From the NCBI GenBank assembly GCA_048267245.1, contig JBLWXV010000002.1, positions 1,364,001-1,428,000 on the forward strand: a stretch of DNA of 64,000 bases, given 5' to 3'. The notes below the pieces were generated by a model. The model was given only the letters and a program-made list of their open reading frames with translations, was not told where the DNA came from and did not search any database. A program made the translations under genes and the position numbers. The DNA is from JBLWXV01 sp048267245. Its GTDB lineage: Bacteria > Bdellovibrionota > Bacteriovoracia > Bacteriovoracales > Bacteriovoracaceae. Position 1 is the first letter of the stretch; each line of letters starts with the position of its first letter. Below are positions 15,243-24,924 of this stretch, piece by piece.

Positions 15243-16946
15243 ATGAAGACAATAATATTTATTCTCTCTCTTTTTGTACTTTCACCCGCATTAAAGGCCG
15301 AAGTGATCGATTGCTCAACGCTTTGGGCCCAGGGATTTCCCGATGATGGACGCCAGCATGAAAAGTTAGAGTGTGTGAAGTTCACTCCAGATCGCACTAT
15401 TCGTCTTCCGAGAGAAATTTCTATTTATCGCGACCTAAAGTTGGTGGGTCTTTCAAGTTATGACAGAGTTGAGTTGGCAGTTGCTAAAGCTGCCGATAGA
15501 TCATATCGCTTCTATAAATCATTCTGGAGTGGGTTGAAGATCAATATTATTCTTTATCATCGCTTTCACTCCGTTGATGAGGGGATGTACGCCAAAGCTC
15601 CGCTCTTTCATCATCACTTTGACCGAGAAGCCTGTCCTGTCATTTTGTATCGCCCTGTTGAAGGCTTTAGCAATGAACATTTAAGTCAGCTTATTGCCCA
15701 CGAACTCTTTCATTGTTTTAGTTTCAAAAATCACAAGGAAGAAATTGCGGCCTCTGTCCTAGATACTGCAAATCACTGGCACTTTGAAGGTCTGGCACAA
15801 TTCTTTAGCAACCTCGTCTATCCTGCATCAAATTGGGAATATAGTGATTTCTTTCCACTCTATGTGGCCGACCGTCAGCTCACAAGACAACCAAGTCCCT
15901 ATCGTGTGGCCCATTTTTGGCAAAGTTACTTTAATTACATCGGTCAGAATGCTCATGTAATTTTAAATTTCATCTCCAATTTACCGCGTACTGTAGGTAC
16001 GAGTGCCATTGATCTATTTAATACTCTTCCTAATGTAGATAAGGCGTTTCATAGATTTGCTGAGGAAGTCTTCTCATTCACTCTACGAGATAGCGATGGA
16101 TCTGTCGGTCATCCCATAATGGTTGGGATACCTAATGAGTATGCTCTTTCTCAAGATTCTATCCAAGAGTTTGAACTTCGCTACCGTACTCTTTCACTTT
16201 TTTCTCACCAGTTTAAACTCAAGAAGGGATACAACTACCGCTTTGAAGTGGAGCTTCCTGACAACGAAAGTATCGTGTCGCTCAGAACCATTGAAAATAA
16301 TGGTGCCTATATTCGTTCTCCATTAAATGTAAGTGTTGGGTGTGAAGAAGAGTTGTCTGTCGAAATTGTAGCGACTACAACTGGTCTTGATCAATCGCTA
16401 AGAAAAGCAAAACTCACGCTCACTCAGACAAAGGGCGAATCATGTGAGACCTGCTCTGTCTCCAATGAAATCGATCAATGCCTTATTGGCAATTGGGAGG
16501 TTGATATTGATTCATATAAATTGATGAAGCAAAGACTACTTCCTCCTCTGGCCAGTCACCTTGATAGTGTTAGTGGTGGCTACTATATGAATTTTGGAGA
16601 TAATAATCTTCTTGCAGTAATGTATGGAAATTTTAACGTTTCTTATAGTGGGCAAATTAGCGGCACACCAGTTACACTCGAGCATATTTACAATGGACTT
16701 GGCGATGCTCTCTATTCTGCGAGTAATGGCAATGGTTGTACTAAACGAATTTTAAACTCCATGAATGTGCGCCAAATTATCACGCATCCAATGGGAATAT
16801 CTGACATACTCCTTCCACATGACTTTGAGGAGCCTAGTGTTCATTTCATTTATCAGTGTAGTGAGAGACAGCTGAAGTTTATTCATTCAAAAAATCCCCG
16901 AACAGGTTCGGGGATTGATTATGAATTGATCTTTAATAGAATTTAA
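15243..16946 (+). CDS. Secreted gluzincin-like zinc metallopeptidase
   Basis: An exported protein of about 567 residues. The signal peptide is MKTIIFILSLFVLSPALKA. The zinc motif HELFHCF places ligands at H153 and H157 with the catalytic E154. A downstream HFEGLAQFF supplies a glutamate (E182) in the position of the third ligand, the gluzincin arrangement. The C-terminal 250 residues are beta-rich and contain a cysteine cluster (CETCSVSNEIDQC), probably disulfide-bonded. The ATG at 15228 would put five residues before the signal, so I chose 15243; neither has a good ribosome binding site. The last 54 bp include a hairpin that serves as terminator for the converging ccsA gene, and the two genes overlap by 4 bp. 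The substrate is unknown; degradation of prey or host protein is speculation. Confidence 0.75.
   Translation: MKTIIFILSLFVLSPALKAEVIDCSTLWAQGFPDDGRQHEKLECVKFTPDRTIRLPREISIYRDLKLVGLSSYDRVELAVAKAADRSYRFYKSFWSGLKINIILYHRFHSVDEGMYAKAPLFHHHFDREACPVILYRPVEGFSNEHLSQLIAHELFHCFSFKNHKEEIAASVLDTANHWHFEGLAQFFSNLVYPASNWEYSDFFPLYVADRQLTRQPSPYRVAHFWQSYFNYIGQNAHVILNFISNLPRTVGTSAIDLFNTLPNVDKAFHRFAEEVFSFTLRDSDGSVGHPIMVGIPNEYALSQDSIQEFELRYRTLSLFSHQFKLKKGYNYRFEVELPDNESIVSLRTIENNGAYIRSPLNVSVGCEEELSVEIVATTTGLDQSLRKAKLTLTQTKGESCETCSVSNEIDQCLIGNWEVDIDSYKLMKQRLLPPLASHLDSVSGGYYMNFGDNNLLAVMYGNFNVSYSGQISGTPVTLEHIYNGLGDALYSASNGNGCTKRILNSMNVRQIITHPMGISDILLPHDFEEPSVHFIYQCSERQLKFIHSKNPRTGSGIDYELIFNRI
16889..16916 (-). terminator. 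Terminator of the resB-ccsA transcript inside a convergent gene
   Basis: On the minus strand AATCCCCGAA (16916-16907) pairs with TTCGGGGATT (16902-16893) around CCTG, and the transcript continues into six T residues (16894-16889). It lies within the coding end of the plus-strand metallopeptidase, 27 bp beyond the ccsA stop. Confidence 0.88.
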
Positions 16947-18529
16947 GAGTGGGCCTGCTTGCTGGCTTTACTTGAGAGTCCAGGAAGTTCACAGATTAGA
17001 ATGAGAACAACCTGGGCAAGGATAAAAGAGCCGAGAAAAATCGCGCCGCCCTCACTAAAACCGTAGCTGTGAAGACCTGTGGCCAGAATATAATTTACCC
17101 CAAACCATGCCATCATTACTGACATAAATGCAGCGGCGGTAAGCGGGATAAATCTTCTCGTTGGAATCCAATTTGTGTAGCGGCCGTGAAGAATGGCCAT
17201 GTAAATACAGAAGGCGATGAGTGACCAAGTCTCTTTTGGGTCCCATCCCCAGAAGCGTCCCCATGAGTAGTCCGCCCAGACACCACCAAGAATAATTCCG
17301 GCGCCAAGCATGACTGTTCCCCATTTGAGACAGGTGTAGATGACATCACTAAAGTAGCGCTCATCAGAAGCTTCCATTCCATAAAAACGGCGCTTAATAA
17401 GTACAGTATTAGCTAGTACCCATGCCAAGGCGAGTGCGCCATATGAGACGATAATTGTCGTTACGTGAGTAGAGAGCCAGAAATTGTCTCTTAGCACCGG
17501 CACTAGTGGGCCAATAGAACTAGAGAGCATACCGCCAGCAAAGTTCTGCATCATTGAAGTGCAGAGGGAGTAGAAGAGACCTGCATAGAGGTACATCTTT
17601 TCCTGGCGAAGATGTCCAATAATTAAGGCGAGGATAAGGGCGCCAAAGCCACTAAAGAGCACCGTCTCATACATATTAGTTACTGGTGCGCGGCCTGAGA
17701 TAATAATTCTAAGAGTGATGTAAGTGAGTTGATTGGCCACTAAGAGCGCGGTGATTGCAAGCGCGTACTTTGGGTTTTTAAAGGCGCGAAGAGCACCAAG
17801 TGCTAGGAGAGCGAGAATGAGACCAATCACCGGAAAGCGCATCTTGGCGTAGGTGAGCTCTAAGAGGTAGGAGTCGCCATGGGTTTGGATGTAGTTATTT
17901 TTGGTTTCAGTGAGAGTGTCGATAAAGGGGGTAGAAGAAGTCTCTGACTTCTTCATCACTCGCTCTTCAGTGAGAAAGCTTGCCACAGGTGTCCAGTGAA
18001 CCTCTTCTTTAGTGCCCGCATCTGCGACCATCCAATTGGCCCCTGAAACAATATTTTGATAGAGCGAGATGCGAGAGACGAGTCTTTGAAGGTCTTTTTG
18101 ATAGGCCGATTCAGCAGGCGCAAGTCTCATTTGAGCGCGCAGATCACCCGCGAGTTCAAGCGCTTCACTATAGGGCATACTCTTTACGCCATCAGTGAGG
18201 CCTAGATACTCCTGAGTTTGGATGTGCTCGACCGGAACTTCCATTGAGATGGTTTGAGGTAGGCCTAGTGACTGCATGGAGAGTAGACAGAAGGCAACTA
18301 CCGCAGAGTAGTCTCCCACTTTGCTTGAGCCCGATAGGTATTTGATCGTCTCACCGGCGTGCACATAGAGTGGCTTCACTCGACCATTTTGAAGGATGGG
18401 TAGATCTTCTAGCGCCTGCTTACAGAAGTAGGGAGCGCTCGCGGTTTCATTGGCAAGCGAGGTCCTGGGCAAGGTAAGTGAGAGGGCGAGGGCCGCGCAG
18501 AGAAAGAGAGTTGAGCTGAGATTTTTCAT
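16943..18529 (-). CDS. ccsA: Cytochrome c biogenesis protein CcsA (System II heme handling)
   Basis: With ResB, CcsA moves heme across the membrane and attaches it to apocytochrome c. The 528-residue protein has a signal-like start and a soluble N-terminal domain with LQNGRVKPLYVHAGETIKYL, a feature of the long CcsA forms in delta- and epsilonproteobacteria and Bacteroidetes. Several membrane helices follow from about residue 235. The tryptophan-rich WWD signature (WADYSWGRFWGWDPKETWSL) sits near residue 430, and histidines in nearby loops (LSTHVTTIIVSYG, GLHSYGFS) would ligate heme. Its start lies 3 bp after the resB stop, so the pair is an operon. Termination occurs at the hairpin 16889-16916. 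Confidence 0.92.
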   Translation of the reverse strand: MKNLSSTLFLCAALALSLTLPRTSLANETASAPYFCKQALEDLPILQNGRVKPLYVHAGETIKYLSGSSKVGDYSAVVAFCLLSMQSLGLPQTISMEVPVEHIQTQEYLGLTDGVKSMPYSEALELAGDLRAQMRLAPAESAYQKDLQRLVSRISLYQNIVSGANWMVADAGTKEEVHWTPVASFLTEERVMKKSETSSTPFIDTLTETKNNYIQTHGDSYLLELTYAKMRFPVIGLILALLALGALRAFKNPKYALAITALLVANQLTYITLRIIISGRAPVTNMYETVLFSGFGALILALIIGHLRQEKMYLYAGLFYSLCTSMMQNFAGGMLSSSIGPLVPVLRDNFWLSTHVTTIIVSYGALALAWVLANTVLIKRRFYGMEASDERYFSDVIYTCLKWGTVMLGAGIILGGVWADYSWGRFWGWDPKETWSLIAFCIYMAILHGRYTNWIPTRRFIPLTAAAFMSVMMAWFGVNYILATGLHSYGFSEGGAIFLGSFILAQVVLILICELPGLSSKASKQAHS

Positions 18530-18532
18530 CTT

Positions 18533-20182
18533 CTACGTCCTAAGTGTCTCGCGCTTTTGATAGCGCGAGCGATTGAGAAAGTAATGCCAAATGGCCCCGA
18601 GAACCACAAGTAGGGAGCCCAAGTATTTAAGCGCTCTACCCTGGTCAACGTTGGCCGAGAGAGTTGAAGCGTAACCACCATTTTGAAGAGGGGTATAGCT
18701 TGCTTGGTAAAAAGTAAAACCGGCATATTTGAGTGGGTTATTCATGAAGATATGGTGATTCTCTGGCCCATCTTTTGTGAAGAGCTTCACAAATGATTCG
18801 TAGCTGGCCGGATTATTCGTGCCTGGGTCTGTATCCATTTTAAAGCGCGTGAGAATGAATTCGAAAGGCAGGGTGAGGCTCTCCTTGCCAAGTTCGATCT
18901 GCACTCTTCTGGCGTCGATCATAAGACCGAGTGGCTGCGTATCCGTCACCCAGTATGTCTCGCCTCTGACCGTGACTTCGAGGGCCTTAGAAGCGCCCTT
19001 TATAAGTGCTCCATTCTTTTGAATCGGAAGAGTGTAGTGAGGGATCTTAACTGGATAGTCGGTGTGTGAGTGCTTTGTGAGTTTGAGCTCAAAGCCCATC
19101 CATGGAAGATCAATTGTGCTTCCCACTTCGCTAAATTCTTTTGAGGTCCACTGACCCTGGTCATTATCAAAGTAAGCCGCTCGTTTTCCAAACAGAAATA
19201 GGTGGGGTTTTTCTTCAAAGAGGGTCTTAGAAAAAACGCGGTAGCGGTGTCCGGTCATGACTTTGAATTCTGAATCCATAGGCCAGGGCGAGACGTCTGG
19301 AAAGAAGGCCAAGGGGATATCATTCTCTTTTAGGACAAAGAAGCGATTACCCTGGGTGGTCTTCTGCAGATTTAAGCCGAGGTCTTCAAGTGTTTTGCAG
19401 CGATTCTCTGTACTGTCCCAAATGATTACGCGGCTTTCATTATTCATTCCAAAGCACGGGGCAAGGGCGGTTGGAAGGTAGTTAATATTGAGAAGACCCA
19501 TTGAAAGGCTCGACTCAAAGTCGATGGCGTCTGGATGTAGGCTCAGAGTAAATTTCTGAGTCACATTTGGATTGGAGATGATGTACTCACTAGAGATTCG
19601 CTGCTCATCTTCAGTGGGGAGCTTCGACTTTCTCCACTCTTCATTAAATTCAGCGTAGGGAAGATAGCGACCAAAGGTGAGTTCTTCATACGATTCATCA
19701 ATGCGCGATTCAAAAGCAGTGTAGGGAAGCTTCTTAGTGACGACTTTGTCTTCACCAGGGAAGCGGATGCGCAGGAGATCGTCATTGAGAATAATTGTGC
19801 GCGAGGGTTCATTGGGAAAGAGTTGAATGGCGCCATCGACTCCAGAGTACCAAGTGATAAAGGCCCCGATCCAGATAGTCACCAATCCAGCGTGGATAGT
19901 GTAGAAACCCTTGAGTCTTTTCTTAGGTGGCAGACGCAAAAATACAGCAAAGATAATTGAGAGCAACATGAGAAATTGCAAAAACATGAAGGGCGCGCGC
20001 TTATAGACCAGTCGTGAGGCGAAGTCAGTGCCGTAGTAGCTCTCCATGAAAGTGCCTACGATCATCATGACAGAAAAGAGTAAGATGAGAATGACGGCGA
20101 ATTTAAGGCCGCCGAGATTTTTTTCTAACTTCTCATAGAGGCCTCGTTGACGAGGTTTAGTTTGCTGGCTGTCTTCTTTCAT
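18533..20182 (-). CDS. resB: Cytochrome c biogenesis protein ResB (CcsB/Ccs1)
   Basis: 549 residues. Three membrane helices lie in the first 120 residues (LKFAVILILLFSVMMIVGTF, FMFLQFLMLLSIIFAVFL, TIHAGLVTIWIGAFITWY). A long periplasmic domain follows, then a last helix near the C-terminus (YLGSLLVVLGAIWHYFLN). This is the ResB/Ccs1 layout, including GGLKFAV at the start and the FYQASYTP motif near the end, which is strongly conserved in the family. It partners CcsA, encoded 3 bp downstream. The HAG in helix 3 provides a likely heme-ligating histidine. The 146-bp gap upstream, to hemN, holds no clear promoter or terminator. Confidence 0.9.
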   Translation of the reverse strand: MKEDSQQTKPRQRGLYEKLEKNLGGLKFAVILILLFSVMMIVGTFMESYYGTDFASRLVYKRAPFMFLQFLMLLSIIFAVFLRLPPKKRLKGFYTIHAGLVTIWIGAFITWYSGVDGAIQLFPNEPSRTIILNDDLLRIRFPGEDKVVTKKLPYTAFESRIDESYEELTFGRYLPYAEFNEEWRKSKLPTEDEQRISSEYIISNPNVTQKFTLSLHPDAIDFESSLSMGLLNINYLPTALAPCFGMNNESRVIIWDSTENRCKTLEDLGLNLQKTTQGNRFFVLKENDIPLAFFPDVSPWPMDSEFKVMTGHRYRVFSKTLFEEKPHLFLFGKRAAYFDNDQGQWTSKEFSEVGSTIDLPWMGFELKLTKHSHTDYPVKIPHYTLPIQKNGALIKGASKALEVTVRGETYWVTDTQPLGLMIDARRVQIELGKESLTLPFEFILTRFKMDTDPGTNNPASYESFVKLFTKDGPENHHIFMNNPLKYAGFTFYQASYTPLQNGGYASTLSANVDQGRALKYLGSLLVVLGAIWHYFLNRSRYQKRETLRT

Positions 20183-20328
20183 CGAAGTCCTGGCCCCTTG
20201 TATCGTGTGCTAATTTGTTAGATTTCTCTTATCACACAGGCCAGGGGCCCGCAATGTAAACCGGTGGGGTTTCAGCGAAATACAGGTTTATTTTCAACGG
20301 GATACTGCATGGCGCCTTCATGGAAATT

Positions 20329-21675
20329 TCATATCGTCTGGCTAAAGCGATCGCCCTTGCTGAAATGGTGATCAAGTACCATGCAGATATTGCGAAGAAA
20401 TGCTGACCCCTGCGCCAAAACCGAGAGTTCACCAGATTGGTAAGCGATGATTCCATCTGCGACAAACTCCCTCATCTGCGCTTGGATTCTCTGCGCATTT
20501 TCAGGTTCTAGGTGCGCTAGGTGGGAGGTCAATGAGGCCTGATGCGAGCACATAATTTCTGAGATGAGTTCACCAACTCGAATATCTTCTGCGTCTAAGA
20601 CATGCCCGTGGGTGATGGGAAATTCTTTTTCCTCAATGTATTTGATGTAGGACTCGATCTCCTTTTCATTTTGCGCAAATGCATTTTTGGTATTGCCGAT
20701 TGAACTCGCTCCTAGACCAATGAGAACCTCAGATTTTTGAGTGGTGTAGCCCATGAAGTTGCGCTTGAGTTGACCACTTGTAAATGCCTTGTAGAGTTCA
20801 CTGTCGACTTTTGCAAAGTGATCTAGTCCTAAGTCTTTGTAGCCAGCTGCTTGAAGGAGTTCTTTACTGTGAAGGTAGAGTTCGAGTTTTTCCTCTCCTG
20901 CCGGAATCCCATACTTCTCTAGCGACTTCTGTGCCTTAGATCGCCATGGGACGTGGGCGTAGCCATAGAGAGCTATAGTGTCTGGGGCAAGCAGAGTGAC
21001 TTTTTTAATGGTGTCTTCGATTGTCTTCTTAGTCTGAAGAGGGAGGCCATAGATTAGATCAAAATTTATCTCTGGAGTGCGCCCGTTTGGAGCGAGGTCG
21101 TTAATACATGTCAGCAGTGATTCAGTGAGTTCAAAACTCTGGATGCGATTGATGGCCTTTTGAACTTCGGGATCGAAGTCCTGAATGCCAAGACTAAAGC
21201 GATTGAGCCCATATTCAGTGAGAACTTCTAAGTGCGAAGTTGTAGTCACGCGCGGATCTAATTCAATGGATGCGTGTGTGAGGCGCTCTCCATTTGGGAT
21301 GAGGGTGCTTAGAAGCAGGCGCAACTCTTTTGGGGCCAGGAAGGTAGGAGTTCCGCCCCCAAAGTGAATTGAGTTGACCTTTAGGTTTGATAGTCTTTCT
21401 TGGTAAAGAGTCCACTCTTTAATCAGGGCATCGGCGTAGCGCTCACCCTTTTTCTTGTCGCGACTAATGGTTCTGGTGCAGCCACAGTAAGTGCAAAGTG
21501 ACTCACAGTAGGGAATGTGAATATAGAGATCAACTTCTCTTGAACTTCTTTCTAATTCACCAAGCCACTCATTTGTAGTGATACCCCTCCAGTGAGGATA
21601 GGCGGGATAGCTGGTGTAGCGCGGTCCTGGTCTATTGTACTTATTGATGAGTTTACTGAGATTTTGTTTATTCAT
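20329..21675 (-). CDS. hemN: Oxygen-independent coproporphyrinogen III oxidase (radical SAM)
   Basis: HemN converts coproporphyrinogen III to protoporphyrinogen IX without oxygen, using two SAM molecules. The 448-residue length fits. The start MNKQNLSKLINKYNRPGPRY and TSYP are typical of HemN rather than HemW. The Fe-S motif CESLCTYCGC gives cysteines 57, 61 and 64 plus the extra C66, a HemN hallmark. FGGGTPTFL, RFSLGIQDFD and DLIYGLPLQT follow, and the C-terminal RNFMGYTTQ is also a HemN marker. Heme production fits the adjoining cytochrome c maturation genes on the same strand. No Fnr-like box is evident upstream. Confidence 0.95.
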   Translation of the reverse strand: MNKQNLSKLINKYNRPGPRYTSYPAYPHWRGITTNEWLGELERSSREVDLYIHIPYCESLCTYCGCTRTISRDKKKGERYADALIKEWTLYQERLSNLKVNSIHFGGGTPTFLAPKELRLLLSTLIPNGERLTHASIELDPRVTTTSHLEVLTEYGLNRFSLGIQDFDPEVQKAINRIQSFELTESLLTCINDLAPNGRTPEINFDLIYGLPLQTKKTIEDTIKKVTLLAPDTIALYGYAHVPWRSKAQKSLEKYGIPAGEEKLELYLHSKELLQAAGYKDLGLDHFAKVDSELYKAFTSGQLKRNFMGYTTQKSEVLIGLGASSIGNTKNAFAQNEKEIESYIKYIEEKEFPITHGHVLDAEDIRVGELISEIMCSHQASLTSHLAHLEPENAQRIQAQMREFVADGIIAYQSGELSVLAQGSAFLRNICMVLDHHFSKGDRFSQTI

Positions 21676-21735
21676 AGGCTCATTTTATCTAGTAAGAAAT
21701 GGGGGCCAAATGATTTAGATCATCTTCTTGGCCGA

Positions 21736-22458
21736 TTATCTCAAGACTTTAGCTGCGAGAAATACCAGAGCGTAGAGAATAGGTTGATGAATCATATAGA
21801 TTTTTAAACTCTCTTTTCCCATCCAAATAAAGGGAGTGAAGAGTTTTGATTTGAACATAGGTTTTAATTTACTCTCTGCCCAAAGTAGGGCCCCACTCTC
21901 TTCTAGAAGCATTCCTAGGGTGACGATGCCAAACCAAGGAAGTGCTGGAATATAATCCATCGAAGCGTGATCTAGGCGTATCCATGGCCATATATAGTCG
22001 TTGGTAAAAACTGGAATCCAGAGCACGAGAGTAATAATTAGCGAGCATAGCATACGCCAGTTGCGCGGCATGAGAAGAATGGGCCAGGCCATAAGTGAGC
22101 AAATGGCAATGCAGTGAAGAGTTCCAAAGTAGATCCAGCTTGGCCTAAAGGCAAAGTAGGTGAAGACACTAATGAGCAGGGCCAGAAATCCAAGTTTGAA
22201 AAAGCGCTTGAGCATGCGTTTGGGAGTGAGTAGGGCGCGGTCTTTGACAACAGCAAGTGAAGCCCCCACGGCGATGAGAAAGAGAAAGACGATCACTCTT
22301 GGAAAGAGCCACCAAAAGTAGTCGCGAGAGAAATCAATTTGGGCGAGACCAAAGACGGAGAGATCAAATGAGAAGTGGAATATGATCATTAACAGCACGG
22401 CTAGTGCTCTGATGGCATCTAAGGTGTAGATGCGATTATCCCGGTGGTTTGTGCTCAT
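21736..22458 (-). CDS. DUF1624/HGSNAT-like membrane acyltransferase
   Basis: About 240 residues with seven or so membrane helices. The N-terminal RIYTLDAIRALAVLLMIIFH with FSFDL matches the DUF1624 family, related to heparan-alpha-glucosaminide N-acetyltransferase and other acyltransferase-3-like proteins. The histidine at the end of helix 1 is the expected catalytic residue, and FPRVIVFLFLIAVGASL forms helix 2. It may modify an envelope sugar or lipid; the substrate is not known. The frame extends to a TTG at 22494, but the ATG at 22458 begins just before the conserved core and is preferred. The gene lies between hemN (60 bp) and the divergent acylase gene. Confidence 0.75.
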   Translation of the reverse strand: MSTNHRDNRIYTLDAIRALAVLLMIIFHFSFDLSVFGLAQIDFSRDYFWWLFPRVIVFLFLIAVGASLAVVKDRALLTPKRMLKRFFKLGFLALLISVFTYFAFRPSWIYFGTLHCIAICSLMAWPILLMPRNWRMLCSLIITLVLWIPVFTNDYIWPWIRLDHASMDYIPALPWFGIVTLGMLLEESGALLWAESKLKPMFKSKLFTPFIWMGKESLKIYMIHQPILYALVFLAAKVLR

Positions 22459-22551
22459 CTCTTTATAGTAGTGGGAATAAAAGTATTTTGACAATTAATG
22501 CTGTGAAGTTGATCGTTATAGATGAGTTTAAGCGCTAGGGAGCGACCTTTT

Positions 22552-24924
22552 ATGGTTAAAAAAATTATCAAGATCTGCTTGGTCTTCACTCTTATTGTCA
22601 CCGCGAGCGCGGGAGGCTACCTCTTTTATCGTCTCAAAAAGTCTGTACCCAAGTATGAGGGAGAGCTGACTCTCGATATTTTAAAGGCGCCTGTGCGCGT
22701 GGAGTACGACGAGTATGGTATTCCCCACCTCAAGGCCCAAAGTGAACTCGACGCAAGAAGGGCGCTTGGCTATCTCATGGCCCGCGAGCGCCTCTTTCAA
22801 ATGGATATTTACCGCTTAGTTGCCAAGGGTGAGCTCTCTAAGGTGGTGGGGGCAGACGCTCTTATTATGGATAAGCTCTACCGCGTGCTTGGCCTTAGAA
22901 GAGTGAGCGAGCGCTGGCTTAAAGAGGGAGTGCTTGGTGAAGCGGCCCTTACTCAACTCAATGCTTTCTTTGATGGCGTCAATGCTTTTGCCGCCGAAGG
23001 TGAGCTCCCTTTTGAGTACCTGCTCCTTGGTCGCACCCCAGAGCGCTTTGGGCCAGTGGACGCGCTCTCGTTTGTTGGCTACATGGCCTACTCTTTTAAC
23101 GTCCCCGCTAGGCAGGACTTACTTCTAACTGATTTTGAGGCGAAGTTTGGTGCCGAGGCGGTTAACAAACTAAGAGGAGAGCCCTATAAAGTACGTCAGA
23201 TGACGGCCAGTGTGGACGCTTCTCATCTTGGAGAGAAGCTGAGCGCCAATCTCGCCCAGCTTGAGGCCCTCTTTGACCGCTTTGGGCGCATTGAGGGCTC
23301 AAATGCGTGGGTCTTAAGTGGAGATCGAAGTGAGAGCGGATTTCCGATTCTCGCCAGTGACCCGCATATCTCATTTACTCTGCCCAATCTCTGGTTTGAG
23401 GCGCACCTTGAATTTGATCGAGACGGAGAGAGAACGAGTGAGTATGGCCATTTTCTTCCGCTCATTGGTGTGCCGGTGATGGCCCACAACGAGCGCTACG
23501 GGTGGGGCCTGACCATGTCTTTTATTGATGACATGGATTTTTATCAAGAGAAGTTTAGTGAAGACCGGGGCCAAGTTCTCTATAAAGGCGAGTGGACTCC
23601 AGTGACGCAAGTGGAAGAAGTGATTGAGATAAAAGGGCAAGCGGATTTAAAACTCGTGATTGATCAAACGCCCCATGGCCCAGTTGTCGATAGCGTCTTT
23701 GACACCAAAGATGTCTCAGTTTGGTGGGCCTATACTCAAATGGATAACCAAGCAATCACAGGTTTTTTTCAAATGGGCCGGGCCAAAAATCATGAGGAAT
23801 TTGCCCAGGCAGTCTCGCTTGGTGGTGGCCCAGGCATGAATGTGCTCTACGCCGATCGCGATGGTCATATTGGCCATTGGATGTTTGGCCAAATTCCCCT
23901 GCGCCCAGTTGGAAATCGCGGCGACTTTCTCCAGCGCGGAGATGACGGGAGTGCAGATTTTCTTGGCAAGCTCCCCTTTGTGGCCAAGCCCCACCGCTTA
24001 GATCCTCCAAGCGGAGTGATTGTCTCTGCCAATCAAAGACCCCCTGGCTCAGATGAGAGCATTGTGGGGGATTATCAGTCTCCAGATCGCTACAACACAA
24101 TCTCTGCCATTTTAGGCCAAAAAGAGCGATGGAACACTGATGAGCTCACAAAGGTACAAACCCTTGCTCTCAATCTCTCTGAGGATTGGAAGCGAAAAAT
24201 CCTCATCTCTGATCTTAAAATGAGTGGGCAACAACTAGCGCGTCCAGAGCTTCTTTCAGAGCTTGAGGCCTGGGACGGGATAAGTCATGCCCATGCTCGC
24301 GCCCCCCTGATCTATCATCACTGGCTCTTTGTGGTTGAGCGCATGCTCCTCGACGAACTTAGCGAAGAGGAATTCTATGGATTTTGCCGCTTAAATGCGG
24401 AGATGAAGGCACTCGCTCGCCTTCTAGAGACAGAGGATGATTCTTGGTGGGACCTTAAGTCGACCCCAGATGTTGTTGAGAGAAGACAGGATATCGTCAC
24501 TGCATCCTGGTTTAAAATGATTGAAGAATTGGAAGAAGAGCTGGGGGCGAATCCTAGCAATTGGCGCTGGGGTGATATGCACGGCCTACCCTTTGTTCAT
24601 CCCCTTGGAGTGAAGGGCATTCTCTCTAAGTTTCTCACCTACGGCCCCTACCCAGCATCTGGGGCCTTTAATAATATTAATAATCTCAGACGCATTGGAT
24701 GCTCTGAAGGTCATATCATTCGCGCTGGGCCTTCGACCAGACGGTTGGTTGACTTTAAAGATGCTACGATCTCCAAAGGAGTGTTGCCTCTTGGTAATTC
24801 TGGACACCTACTAGGGGAGCATTTTAAAGACCAGCTGCCGCTTTTTCTGGCCGGAGAGTACCGCGAGCAGCAGATGCTCTTTAGTGAGAAAAGGAAAGTG
24901 CTGAACCTTCTGCCCAAGAAATAA
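22552..24924 (+). CDS. Penicillin acylase family protein (Ntn hydrolase), membrane-anchored or periplasmic
   Basis: A 790-residue precursor of the penicillin/cephalosporin/AHL acylase type. Such proteins self-cleave before a serine that becomes the N-terminal nucleophile; here it is S250 in IEGSNAWVLSG. The N-terminal hydrophobic segment (IIKICLVFTLIVTASAGGYLFY) is a signal or anchor. The alpha-chain begins at VEYDEYGIPHLKAQSELDA with ALGYLMARERLFQMD; the beta-chain has SDPHISFTLPNLWFE, and GGGPGMNVLYADRDGHIGHW is typical. The ribosome binding site AGGGAG suits ATG 22552, whereas 22522 lacks one. Possible substrates are acyl-homoserine lactones or other N-acyl amides; the sequence does not say which. 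It overlaps the convergent TPK gene by 44 bp. Confidence 0.9.
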   Translation: MVKKIIKICLVFTLIVTASAGGYLFYRLKKSVPKYEGELTLDILKAPVRVEYDEYGIPHLKAQSELDARRALGYLMARERLFQMDIYRLVAKGELSKVVGADALIMDKLYRVLGLRRVSERWLKEGVLGEAALTQLNAFFDGVNAFAAEGELPFEYLLLGRTPERFGPVDALSFVGYMAYSFNVPARQDLLLTDFEAKFGAEAVNKLRGEPYKVRQMTASVDASHLGEKLSANLAQLEALFDRFGRIEGSNAWVLSGDRSESGFPILASDPHISFTLPNLWFEAHLEFDRDGERTSEYGHFLPLIGVPVMAHNERYGWGLTMSFIDDMDFYQEKFSEDRGQVLYKGEWTPVTQVEEVIEIKGQADLKLVIDQTPHGPVVDSVFDTKDVSVWWAYTQMDNQAITGFFQMGRAKNHEEFAQAVSLGGGPGMNVLYADRDGHIGHWMFGQIPLRPVGNRGDFLQRGDDGSADFLGKLPFVAKPHRLDPPSGVIVSANQRPPGSDESIVGDYQSPDRYNTISAILGQKERWNTDELTKVQTLALNLSEDWKRKILISDLKMSGQQLARPELLSELEAWDGISHAHARAPLIYHHWLFVVERMLLDELSEEEFYGFCRLNAEMKALARLLETEDDSWWDLKSTPDVVERRQDIVTASWFKMIEELEEELGANPSNWRWGDMHGLPFVHPLGVKGILSKFLTYGPYPASGAFNNINNLRRIGCSEGHIIRAGPSTRRLVDFKDATISKGVLPLGNSGHLLGEHFKDQLPLFLAGEYREQQMLFSEKRKVLNLLPKK

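Noticed and set aside
20183..20328. Short minus-strand ORF of about 29 codons between hemN and resB
   Set aside because: No ribosome binding site and no recognisable feature; more likely ordinary spacer.
21736..22494. TTG start at 22494 for the DUF1624-like protein
   Set aside because: The extra 12 residues are outside the conserved core, and this stretch looks more like promoter DNA (TTGTCA with AT-rich sequence).
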